Positions 34,601 through 41,301 of a stretch of 49,079 bases of DNA are shown here, one piece after another (position 1 is the stretch's first letter; each line of letters opens with the position of its first letter). The notes beneath the pieces are model-generated. The model saw only the letters and a list, made by a program, of their open reading frames with translations, was not told the DNA's origin and did not search any database. Both the position numbers and the translations under genes were made by a program. The DNA comes from Oscillospiraceae bacterium (GTDB lineage: Bacteria > Bacillota > Clostridia > Oscillospirales > Oscillospiraceae). Location of the stretch: NCBI GenBank assembly GCA_017409205.1, contig JAFQTF010000025.1, forward strand, positions 1 to 49,079, read 5' to 3'.

Positions 34601-34692
34601 CCAAAACCGGCGACCCCATTGCTGCAGCTTATGCTGCCATGTCCCTGTCCGCAGCAGCTCTGATCCTGCTGAAAAAGAAAAAAGCCATATAA
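31651..34692 (+). CDS. Large surface-anchored PHP-type metallohydrolase with OB-fold domains
   Basis: The 1013-residue protein has a signal peptide (1-~29), a Pro/Glu/Thr-rich linker (~30-125) of PEET/PEQP units, a PHP-like phosphoesterase domain (~145-370) with metal ligands in FHAHSSFSDG (H151/H153), TDHGD (D182/H183) and a FHHPDSHYGNF segment, a beta-rich domain (~375-560), a Rossmann/GATase-like region (~565-770), then two OB-fold-like segments (~785-960; LFRIRGFVTAG, LYLQDDTGGIAVM). The C-terminus has NPKTG (983-987), a hydrophobic stretch and KKKK, a sortase-type anchor. Domain names after the PHP part are from pattern only. Substrate unknown, probably an external phosphoester. Confidence 0.78.
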   Translation: MYSSISLRFASLFLAVAICLSWLPSGVLAEELPDVTDPAVEETILPEETTQPAAEPAETAPSDSGSTEPEIPEEADPAVPETTEALPEETVPADTLPEETDPADPLPEQPLPDEPDPGESQPEQTLSADDAAMMRLSPDPLGPGLYFGQFHAHSSFSDGTVTADAAFAGASQEGLDFLFLTDHGDSLTQEDWASGKAAAEAAFATGFAAGFGYEMNWPARMQLGHIGVFGTSGFCSWQAGYDAYDGALENFYTAMASTPGALGQFHHPDSHYGNFCDFSHYSQAADSFMVLLETDGSTESYVKALDAGWHLAPSWASGSRTGSFGNGRTAVRAESLTEQGICQALRSHRVYATADPDLEIAYTLDGHDMGSRLERRTLGDTADITVFLQDPTDAAAEQVEVIVEGGAVLAAQTPVGAAATLSFSLSPNHAYYFLRVTQPDGDIALTAPIWVSHTEDLGIASMTCETPVPVQNEPFTLNLSLYNREPADFIVERLEILADGHVIFTDTGLAGIPANSDLSYRLSVSCGCMGQTRITAKLIGTLEGEPRAYETALNLSFRQSSLVTDILVDGSHGNAGTQELTLLTDLAAEHDIRVRVAEEISADSLDLCRFLVVTTPQIPFSDTFLAILSDYAAAGGSIILCGQANTGEEDETAFQLNRILSSLGASLRLQPDALGTDAPLYPAEFNMESPWCSGISKNQVYRLANACTVHPGGGQWLVKEENVVLACEELLSGGTVFACGSLFFSDDNIPAPETRWKEPYANRTILRNLLNIGGETLPVSTIAQARSGESGQLFRIRGFVTAGTSNPYNTFPETLYLQDDTGGIAVMPFTAEGIRVGTPLEVTGYAEIRDGCRILKPISHEILDAAMYQYQPRTGSWETLLDYAENGGMLVEIEGICDGVLFRDDGTLSGILLKNEAGQTARVLIEDGIFSGASGENTLHEEIRSGRKIRAMGLLHLTPAGETVIRVRNCEEVVYVPPKTYINPKTGDPIAAAYAAMSLSAAALILLKKKKAI

Positions 34693-34699
34693 AATGACA

Positions 34700-34730
34700 A
34701 ACGCCGCAGGATAGCTCCTGCGGCGTTCTG
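34700..34730 (+). terminator. Terminator after the PHP surface protein
   Basis: ACGCCGCAGGA-TAGC-TCCTGCGGCGT, 9 nt after the stop. T tract weak (TCTG), but flanking A tract allows it to serve the converging phospholipase-like gene as well. Confidence 0.7.
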
Positions 34731-34735
34731 CATGT

Positions 34736-35509
34736 TTAGTGGAAGGCCGCGTCAAACAGCTCCCCCAGGGGGGATCCGGTCTCCCGATAGTCGGTCAGCT
34801 GGCGTGCCATCTCCGGATATACTTCCAGCGCACGGCTGCAGCAGGCTACCATGGCGTCATCCAGATGCATGCACCTGTGATTGGCGTGATCCGGCATCAT
34901 CTGATGGGCAAACCCACCCTTCATGGCTTTCTGCAAAAGCTTCGCCGTTCTGCGCTTGGGGGAAGCAAACCGCCGGGTCCAGAACATCAGACTGCTGTGG
35001 GCAGAATAGACATTGGCTGCCGTAGCAGGCGGGAAGAACTGGGCAACGGTAACGCACTCGCCCCGGGTCAGCTTCAGACTGGCGCTGATATCCTGCGTGT
35101 GGGCAGGCATTTTGCCATCCTGGCACAGAAGGTGTCGGTCCAGCTCTACTTCCAGTTCTGTCCGGCTGATGCCCTGAGCCATGGCATCCCGGAACAGAGG
35201 GGACAGCTGGGTGTTGAGACAGTAGCTGCCCAGCAGACCATACAGGCATGCAATACCGCCTTCAGAGGGATTCTGCTTCTGCAGTTCACAGGCCTGGGTG
35301 AAGAATTCCCGGCCGGTCATGCTTCCATACGTATGGTACAGCTCTCTTACTGCGCTGCGCAGCATGGGCTGATAGTAGAAAAACAGGTCGATTCCATGAA
35401 GGCCGCCGTTGTACAGCCGACGGAACCGCTGAATGGGCCGCTGCTGGGCCTGCGGCAGGGTGCGCAGAGCTTCCGCGCCGAAGCGGTGCAGAGCATAATT
35501 TGCGGGCAT
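34736..35509 (-). CDS. Zinc-dependent phospholipase C-like family protein
   Basis: The 257-residue protein matches clostridial relatives of zinc-dependent phospholipase C: HRFGAEAL near the N-terminus, LYNGGLHGIDLFFYYQPM (the L-Y-x-x-G-x-x-G-x-D-x-x-F-Y motif with His and Asp metal ligands), a QDISASLKLTRGE segment and MMPDHANHRCMHLDDAM near the C-terminus. No signal peptide is seen, so it is likely cytoplasmic or a metal hydrolase of different substrate. The start at 35509 has GGAGG at the right distance, whereas the GTG three codons earlier overlaps it. Confidence 0.75.
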   Translation of the reverse strand: MPANYALHRFGAEALRTLPQAQQRPIQRFRRLYNGGLHGIDLFFYYQPMLRSAVRELYHTYGSMTGREFFTQACELQKQNPSEGGIACLYGLLGSYCLNTQLSPLFRDAMAQGISRTELEVELDRHLLCQDGKMPAHTQDISASLKLTRGECVTVAQFFPPATAANVYSAHSSLMFWTRRFASPKRRTAKLLQKAMKGGFAHQMMPDHANHRCMHLDDAMVACCSRALEVYPEMARQLTDYRETGSPLGELFDAAFH

Positions 35510-35664
35510 AGGGGTCACCTCCGGAAAGTTTCGACTATTTTACATCATCCGTCCGGGTTTTTCCAGTGGTTTTCCGTAAATTTTGTTTGAATTCTCGGAT
35601 TTTTCCGCCGTTGCAATGAATTATTTCCTGTGATATAATGGTAAAAACTTCCTCGAGGTGTGTT

Positions 35665-36813
35665 ATGGAAACCAAAAAACTGTATTATGTAGACCCCCAC
35701 ATGGCACAGTTCTCCGCCCGGGTACTGTCCTGCAAAGCCGGGGAAGCGAATTTCGAAGTGATTCTGGATCAAACCGCTTTCTATCCGGAGGGCGGCGGCC
35801 AGGCTGCCGATACCGGCACGCTGGGAGGCGTCCGGGTGCTGGATACCCGGGAGAAGGATGATGCCATCATTCATTTCTGCGATGGAGCCCTGACGGTTGG
35901 GGACACGGTGGAAGGCATCATCGACTATGACCTCCGGTTTGACCGGATGCAGCAGCACACCGGCGAGCACATCGTCTCCGGCCTTATCAACGCCCGCTGG
36001 GGCTTCCACAACACCGGCTTTCACATGGGCACCGAGTCTACCACCATCGATTTTGATGGAGTGATCCCGCCGGAGGCGCTGCCCGGTATTGAGCTGCAGG
36101 CCAACGAGGCAATCTGGAAGAATCTTGCTGTCCGATGCTGGATCCCCACTCCCGATGAACTGCCTGGTGTCGCCTACCGCACCAAGCGGGCGCTGCCCTG
36201 GCCGGTGCGGATCGTGGAGGTGCCGGGCTATGACAGCTGCGCCTGCTGCGGCACCCATACTGCCTTCACCGGCGAGGTGGGTCTTATCAAGCTGCTGTCT
36301 GCCATTCCCTTCCGGGGTGGTACCCGGATGGAAATGGCCTGTGGCAGACGGGCCCTCAACATCCTGAACACCGCCTTTGAGCAGAACCGGCAGGTCTCTC
36401 AGGCCTTCTCGGCCAAAATGCAGGAGACCGGTGAAGCCGCCCGGAAAATGAACGAAGCCCTTGCCGCCCAGAAATACCGGATCACCGGGCTGGAAAAGCA
36501 GATCTTTGCCGGTATTTCTGCCGGTTACGCCGAAAAAGGCGATGTGCTGCATTTCGAAGAAGGACTGGACAATGTGGCCGTCCGGGAACTGGCAGACGCC
36601 ATTGCAGGCTTGTGCGGCGGCACCGCAGCCGTATTCAGCGGCAGCGATGAAAACGGCTATGCCTTCTGTCTGGTATCCCGCAGCGGCGATCTGCGTCAGC
36701 TGGGGAAAGAGATGACCAAGGCCCTCAATGGCCGGGGCGGCGGCAAGCCCATCTTCCAGCAGGGCAGAGTATCTGCCTGCCGGACACAGATTGAAGAATT
36801 CTTCCGCAAATAA
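35665..36813 (+). CDS. Alanyl-tRNA editing protein, AlaX type with DHHA1 domain
   Basis: The 382-residue protein has the second additional domain of alanyl-tRNA synthetase: TAFYPEGGGQAADTG, the zinc motif HTGEH (98-102) and CCGTH (194-198). A coiled segment (~240-285) and a C-terminal DHHA1-like domain with FSGSDENGYAFCLVSR and GRGGGKPIFQQG follow. It hydrolyses Ser- or Gly-tRNA(Ala) formed by mistake. The ATG at 35665 has GAGGTG upstream. Single gene. Confidence 0.92.
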   Translation: METKKLYYVDPHMAQFSARVLSCKAGEANFEVILDQTAFYPEGGGQAADTGTLGGVRVLDTREKDDAIIHFCDGALTVGDTVEGIIDYDLRFDRMQQHTGEHIVSGLINARWGFHNTGFHMGTESTTIDFDGVIPPEALPGIELQANEAIWKNLAVRCWIPTPDELPGVAYRTKRALPWPVRIVEVPGYDSCACCGTHTAFTGEVGLIKLLSAIPFRGGTRMEMACGRRALNILNTAFEQNRQVSQAFSAKMQETGEAARKMNEALAAQKYRITGLEKQIFAGISAGYAEKGDVLHFEEGLDNVAVRELADAIAGLCGGTAAVFSGSDENGYAFCLVSRSGDLRQLGKEMTKALNGRGGGKPIFQQGRVSACRTQIEEFFRK

Positions 36814-37148
36814 AACCACACAGGGTGATCCCACATCTGCCCCGACACAGCCGATACATCCATTATGATCACCGGCGCCAGCGTCACCGGGTACCGCAGG
36901 ATCCCGGGACCGAACGCCGGGCGGCTGCGGTGATGCCGTCCATAGACATGGTGCGATCCGTCTTGCCGGGACAGAATCGGATCATTACCCACAAATGTCA
37001 ATCAGGCAGCCCTTACGGGCTGCCTGAAATCGTTGCTGAGAGACATCGGTATAACCTGCGCAGGCGCTGCACCCGGCCAAGGTCTGTACGAAAGGCGCGA
37101 GGATGCGGTTGCACCTCACCTGATGACTGATCCATCAGACCACCCGGT
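36814..37148. other. Intergenic stretch between alaX-type gene and cysK
   Basis: The 335 bp separate two converging genes. The only clear structure is a perfect hairpin CAGGCAGCCC-TTAC-GGGCTGCCTG at 37003-37026, without a T tract. A GCTGAGAGAC...AACCTG segment near 37034-37060 recalls a TPP-box fragment but lacks the rest. Base composition is coding-like, so a decayed gene is possible; none could be named. Confidence 0.5.
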
Positions 37149-38078
37149 TTATGCAAACATGGCAGTGGACAGATACCGCTCGCCGGAGTCGGGCAGCAGG
37201 ACCACAATGGTCTTGCCCTGGTTTTCCGGCCGCTTTGCGATCTCCAGCGCCGCCCACAGGGCACCGCCGGAGGAAATACCGGCCAAAATGCCTTCCTCCC
37301 GGCCCAAACGGCGGCCGCAGGCATAGGCTCCCTCCAGAGGGCAGGTCACCACTTCATCCACAACGCTCATATCCAGGATCTCGGGCACGAAGTTGGCGCC
37401 GATGCCCTGAATGCCATGGGGGCCTGCCGTGCCTTTGGTCAACAGGGGAGAATCTGCAGGCTCCATGCCGATGATCTGTACAGAGGGGTTCTTCTCCTTC
37501 AGATACCGGCCTGTACCGGTGATGGTGCCGCCGGTGCCAATGCCTGCCACAAAAATATCCACCCCGCCGTCTGTGTCGGCCCAGATCTCAGGGCCGGTGG
37601 TCCGGTAATGGGCGTCCGGATTGGCGGGATTCACAAACTGTCCGGCAATGATGGCGCCGGGGATCTGCGCTTTCAGGGCTTCGGCCTTTGCAATGGCACC
37701 GGACATTCCCTCTGCACCGGGAGTCAGCACCAGCTCTGCGCCAAAGGCGGTCATCAGCTTCTGCCGCTCGATGCTCATGGAGTCGGGCATGACGATGATG
37801 CAGCGGTAGCCCCGGGCCGCAGCAACACAGCACAGACCAATGCCGGTATTGCCGGAAGTGGGTTCGATGATCGTGCTGCCGGGCTGCAGCAGACCCCTGT
37901 TTTCCGCATCTTCAATCATGGCCAGACCCACACGGTCCTTGGCGCTTCCGGCGGGATTCATACCCTCCACTTTGGCCAGCAGGCGGACGGACAATCCATC
38001 CTTTTTCTCGATATTGCAAAGCTCCAGCAACGGCGTGCCGCCGATCAGCTGGGAAACGGATGTTTTGATATTTGCCAT
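37149..38078 (-). CDS. cysK: Cysteine synthase (O-acetylserine sulfhydrylase)
   Basis: The 309-residue PLP enzyme makes cysteine from O-acetylserine and sulfide. PLP-lysine 47 is in NPAGSAKDR; TSGNTGIG and the GIGTGGTITGTGRYLKE phosphate-binding loop are present. GISSGGALWAALE near the C-terminus completes the family set. It lies divergent to cysE, with a 411-bp repeat element between them, so the two genes probably form one pathway but separate transcripts. Confidence 0.95.
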   Translation of the reverse strand: MANIKTSVSQLIGGTPLLELCNIEKKDGLSVRLLAKVEGMNPAGSAKDRVGLAMIEDAENRGLLQPGSTIIEPTSGNTGIGLCCVAAARGYRCIIVMPDSMSIERQKLMTAFGAELVLTPGAEGMSGAIAKAEALKAQIPGAIIAGQFVNPANPDAHYRTTGPEIWADTDGGVDIFVAGIGTGGTITGTGRYLKEKNPSVQIIGMEPADSPLLTKGTAGPHGIQGIGANFVPEILDMSVVDEVVTCPLEGAYACGRRLGREEGILAGISSGGALWAALEIAKRPENQGKTIVVLLPDSGERYLSTAMFA

Positions 38079-38100
38079 AATGAAACCTCCAATGAACCTG

Positions 38101-38511
38101 TAAATAATCGTTTAGCTTAGCAAGGAGATGTTACTTTCTTGTCTCCGAACAAGAAAGTAACCAAAGAAGTCGTCTTAAGGGGGACTTTTCAAAAAGCCGT
38201 CCCCCTTAAGAAGCCCCCTCCTGTGCTGTCGGGCCGGCAAATTTTAACACAAAGGCGGGAATGTACCGATTCCCGCCCATCCGTCCTCAGTACCACCCCA
38301 TTTGGGCAAAAATCGGGACATTTCTGCCCAAATCAGGATCTAAGTTAAGGTGCTCCGTACTGACGGCGATGCGGCCGGGGGATTCACAAGGGGACGGCTG
38401 GGGCGCGCGGGAGCGCGACTTTCAGGACCCCTTGTGCCTGCTTCTTTTGGTACTTTTTTGCAGGAGCAAGAAAAGTACAGGCAGAACCTTCGTAAGATAA
38501 ACGATCATTTA
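38101..38511. repeat. Terminal-inverted-repeat intergenic element, copy 2 (inverted relative to copy 1)
   Basis: Ends TAAATAATCGTTTAGCTTA (38101-38119) and TAAGATAAACGATCATTTA (38493-38511). Interior nearly identical to the reverse complement of 4122-4533, with the same chain of hairpins. A TTG-started 69-codon frame (38139-38348) is shared with copy 3 and is described in findings; its coding status is doubtful. It occupies the gap between divergent cysK and cysE. Confidence 0.9.
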
Positions 38512-38560
38512 TCGCTGTAAAGATATTTCAAATTATACATCCCACTTCGACGGGTGTCAA

Positions 38561-38589
38561 TTGACTTTCTTTTCCTTCTATGGTAAACT
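38561..38589 (+). promoter_or_regulatory. Promoter of cysE
   Basis: TTGACT (38561-38566) and TAAACT (38584-38589) with a 17-nt spacer, 28 nt before the chosen start. It lies just outside the repeat element. Confidence 0.65.
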
Positions 38590-38617
38590 AATGTCCATCA
38601 CGCAAGGAGGGAACGCC

Positions 38618-39562
38618 ATGAACCCCATCGAACAGCAAATTGAAGGCATTGTTGACAACATTCTGCTGGATTACTGCCACGGGAGGGACATCGACAAGAT
38701 GGATCTGTTCCAGCACCCCGACAAAGCTGTCATAATCGATATGATCGGCAAGCTCATGCGGATCATTTATCCCGGCTCCGCCCGGGACAAGACCTACCGC
38801 ATTTATAACGCCCGGCATAATCTGTCCATGCTCATCGAAGATGTCATGTACAATCTGAACAAGCAGATCACCCTCGTACTGAAAACCCAGCTGGACGAAC
38901 AGACTGCCGCCGAACGGGCGCAGCAGATCAGTCTGGCATTTTTCCGCTCCATTCCCGGTGTCCGGGCCATCGCCCAGACCGATGTGGAAGCCTTTTACGC
39001 CGGTGACCCGGCGGCCTACAGCGTGGACGAGATCATTTTCAGTTATCCCGGCCTGTTTGCCATCACTGTTTACCGGCTGGCCCACATTCTGTATGAGCTT
39101 GGCGTTCCCATGCTGCCCCGGATCATGTCCGAGCACGCGCACTCCATCACCGGTATCGACATCCACCCCGGCGCCACCATCGGCAAGTATTTCTTCATCG
39201 ACCACGGCACCGGCATCGTCGTGGGCGAAACCACCAATATCGGTGACCATGTGAAGATCTATCAGGGCGTTACCCTGGGCGCACTGACCACCCGGGGCGG
39301 CCAGAGTCTGAAGGGCAAGAAGCGTCATCCCACCATCGAGGATCACGTCACCATCTACGCCGGCGCCTCTATTCTGGGCGGTGCCACCGTCATCGGCCGG
39401 GAATGTGTCATCGGTTCCAACGTATTCATCACCCATTCCATCCCTGCCTGCACCACCGTCAGCGTCAAAAGTCAGGAACTGCAGATGAAGACCAGAAACT
39501 GCAGCGGCGACTGCTCCCGGTGCGAAAACAAGCTGGAACCCTTCTGGGAAGATCAGAAATAA
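38618..39562 (+). CDS. cysE: Serine O-acetyltransferase
   Basis: The 314-residue enzyme acetylates serine with acetyl-CoA for cysteine synthesis. After an alpha-helical N-terminal domain of ~160 residues come left-handed beta-helix hexapeptide repeats: ITGIDIHPGATIGKYFFIDH (catalytic Asp/His), VVGETTNIGDHVKIYQGVTLG and KKRHPTIEDHVTIYAGASILG. The longer N-terminal domain matches the EpsC-type anaerobic serine acetyltransferases. A C-terminal Cys pair (CSGDCSRCENK) is unusual and might bind metal. AAGGAGGG precedes the ATG at 38618. Pairs with cysK. Confidence 0.93.
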   Translation: MNPIEQQIEGIVDNILLDYCHGRDIDKMDLFQHPDKAVIIDMIGKLMRIIYPGSARDKTYRIYNARHNLSMLIEDVMYNLNKQITLVLKTQLDEQTAAERAQQISLAFFRSIPGVRAIAQTDVEAFYAGDPAAYSVDEIIFSYPGLFAITVYRLAHILYELGVPMLPRIMSEHAHSITGIDIHPGATIGKYFFIDHGTGIVVGETTNIGDHVKIYQGVTLGALTTRGGQSLKGKKRHPTIEDHVTIYAGASILGGATVIGRECVIGSNVFITHSIPACTTVSVKSQELQMKTRNCSGDCSRCENKLEPFWEDQK

Positions 39563-39566
39563 CATT

Positions 39567-39599
39567 CAGTGCGCACCCACCGGGTGCGCACTGTTTTTC
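39567..39599 (+). terminator. Terminator after cysE
   Basis: CAGTGCGCACCC-ACC-GGGTGCGCACTG followed by TTTTT, 4 nt after the stop. Confidence 0.92.
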
Positions 39600-39609
39600 T
39601 GAATATTTA

Positions 39610-40072
39610 AAAATGGTCGTTTCTCACCCTATTGGATGGAATATACTTTTCTTGTTTCTGCAAGAAAAATACCAAAAGGATGCTGAGTTGCTTGCTCAAC
39701 GCCGTGCCAAGAGCTGAGCCTATGCCCGGTTGCGCTTTGCACACGCCTGTGGGCGCAGCCGCAAGCAAAGCCGTGCCCTTTGGAAATCCTCAGTACGCAT
39801 CGCCGTAAGCACCGGCGCACCTTAACTTAGATCCCCATTTGGGCAGAAATGTGCCGATTTCTGCCCAAATAGGGTGGTGCTGAGAACGGATGGGCGGGAA
39901 TCGGTACATTCCCGCCTTCGTGTTAATATCTGCGGGCCTGATGGTTCAGGAGGGGGATATACAAGGGGGACGGCTTTTTGCAAAGTCCCCCTTGTATCGG
40001 CTTCTTTTCGCCCTTTTCTTGCCGAAACAAGAAAAGGGCATACATCCGTTTGGTAAGATAAACGATCATTTA
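39610..40072. repeat. Terminal-inverted-repeat intergenic element, copy 3
   Basis: The right end TAAGATAAACGATCATTTA (40054-40072) is identical to copies 1 and 2; the left end (AAAATGGTCGTTTCTC) is eroded. The right half matches copy 1 in direct orientation; the left half (to about 39800) diverges, with a different GC-rich segment, so it is probably a mosaic or older copy. The right end supplies the TGA stop of tcdA. A minus-strand frame (39822-40085) shares a protein stretch with copy 2. Confidence 0.85.
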
Positions 40073-40788
40073 CCTGCCCTGGCAAGGTCTTTTATGACCT
40101 CGCCGGCCAGGATCAGACCTGCTGTGCCGGGAACGAAGGCCACACTGCCGGGAATCTGCCGCTTGCCCAGTGCCGCCGCCTCTTCCTCCCAGCCGGTGGG
40201 GGTCAGGGCCTCCTCCTGGGAATAGACCACCTTCAGATGTTTGATGCCCCTTTTCCCAAGCTCCTTCCGCATGATCCTGGCCAGAGGACACATGGAGGTT
40301 TTGGAGATATCCGCCACCTGAAAGGCCGAAGCATCCAGCTTGTTGCCGGTGCCCATGCAGCTGATAATTGGGGTGCCTGCTGCGTAAGCCTGCTGTACCA
40401 GTGCCAGCTTGCCGGTGACGGTATCGATGGCATCCACGATGTAATCATAGTTTGTAAAGTCAAATCCTGCCGCGGTTTCCGGGGTGTAAAACACCTGGTG
40501 TGTCCGGACAATGCACACCGGATTGATATCCAGGATCCGCTTTCTGGCTGCCTCCACCTTGGGAATCCCCACAGTGGAATGGGTGGCCAGAATCTGGCGG
40601 TTGATATTGGAAACACTGACGGTATCATTGTCGATCACATCGATCTGCCCGATGCCGGCCCGGGCCAGAGCCTCCACAGTATAGCCGCCCACGCCTCCTA
40701 TGCCGAACACCGCCACCCGTGCCTGCCGCAGCCGGTCTACAGCATTTTCTCCCAGCAGCATGGCAGTGCGCAGAAACTGTTCGTTCAT
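40066..40788 (-). CDS. tcdA: tRNA threonylcarbamoyladenosine dehydratase
   Basis: The 240-residue E1-like protein has the ATP-binding GIGGVGGY (29-36), IDNDTVSVSNINRQ and VDAIDTVTGKLALV as in TcdA/YgdL. It cyclises t6A to ct6A at tRNA position 37. A CMGTGNKLDASAFQVADI segment matches TcdA rather than ThiF/MoeB. The stop codon is inside the terminal repeat of the adjacent element, so the last codons may have been reshaped by insertion. Confidence 0.92.
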   Translation of the reverse strand: MNEQFLRTAMLLGENAVDRLRQARVAVFGIGGVGGYTVEALARAGIGQIDVIDNDTVSVSNINRQILATHSTVGIPKVEAARKRILDINPVCIVRTHQVFYTPETAAGFDFTNYDYIVDAIDTVTGKLALVQQAYAAGTPIISCMGTGNKLDASAFQVADISKTSMCPLARIMRKELGKRGIKHLKVVYSQEEALTPTGWEEEAAALGKRQIPGSVAFVPGTAGLILAGEVIKDLARAGK

Positions 40789-40802
40789 ATTCTTTCCTCC
40801 GA

Positions 40803-40832
40803 TAAAAAAGGCTCTCCTATGGAGAGCCTTTC
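40803..40832 (-). terminator. Terminator after the DUF1292 gene
   Basis: AAGGCTCTCC-TAT-GGAGAGCCTT, followed on the minus strand by TTTTTTATC. It lies between the DUF1292 gene and tcdA. Confidence 0.9.
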
Positions 40833-40836
40833 CTTT

Positions 40837-41127
40837 TTAGTCTTCAAACTCCAGAACGTCCTGGAACTTCTCCTTGAAAATGGCGTAGACGGCATCCAGC
40901 TTTGCTTCATCCGTAACAGCCAGATAATTTTCGTTCTCCTCGTCCACAGGCTCCACTTCCAGAATCACAATCTCGGCAGCTTCCTCTTCCATGGGCAGCA
41001 GCACCAGATATTCCTTGCCCTCATATTCGATGCAGTCCAGATATTCAAATTCCACATCCTTGCCGTTTTCATCGGTGAGGGTGAGGACGCTGACTTCTTC
41101 CTCAGGGATCAGGTTTTCGTTCTCCAT
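40837..41127 (-). CDS. DUF1292 (UPF0473) family protein
   Basis: The 96-residue acidic cytoplasmic protein has VLTLTDENGKDVEFEYLDCI followed by Y-E-G-K-E-Y-L-V-L-L-P, the DUF1292 pattern found in nearly all Firmicutes. The family lies near alaS/yrrK genes in many genomes, with unknown function. AGGAGGAACC precedes the ATG at 41127. Encoded alone, with a terminator after. Confidence 0.85.
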   Translation of the reverse strand: MENENLIPEEEVSVLTLTDENGKDVEFEYLDCIEYEGKEYLVLLPMEEEAAEIVILEVEPVDEENENYLAVTDEAKLDAVYAIFKEKFQDVLEFED

Positions 41128-41239
41128 GATGGTTCCTCCTTATGTTGGTTGATTTCTGATTGAATTATACCCTATCCGGTGCAGAAAAGCAAGGAAAATC
41201 ATGGATGCCGCAATCGCAAAACCTTAATATTTCCTACTC

Positions 41240-41268
41240 TTGAAAATCGCGGAAAACCATGTTAAAGT
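41240..41268 (+). promoter_or_regulatory. Promoter of the PPIase/C39-like lipoprotein gene
   Basis: TTGAAA (41240-41245) and TAAAGT (41263-41268) with a 17-nt spacer, 33 nt before the ATG. Confidence 0.65.
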
Positions 41269-41301
41269 AATGAAATAAGACGAAATAAAGGATGATCCCG
41301 T

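Noticed and set aside
37034-37080. Possible TPP riboswitch (CTGAGAGA...AACCTG)
   Set aside because: The rest of the aptamer is missing and the only genes nearby converge away from it.
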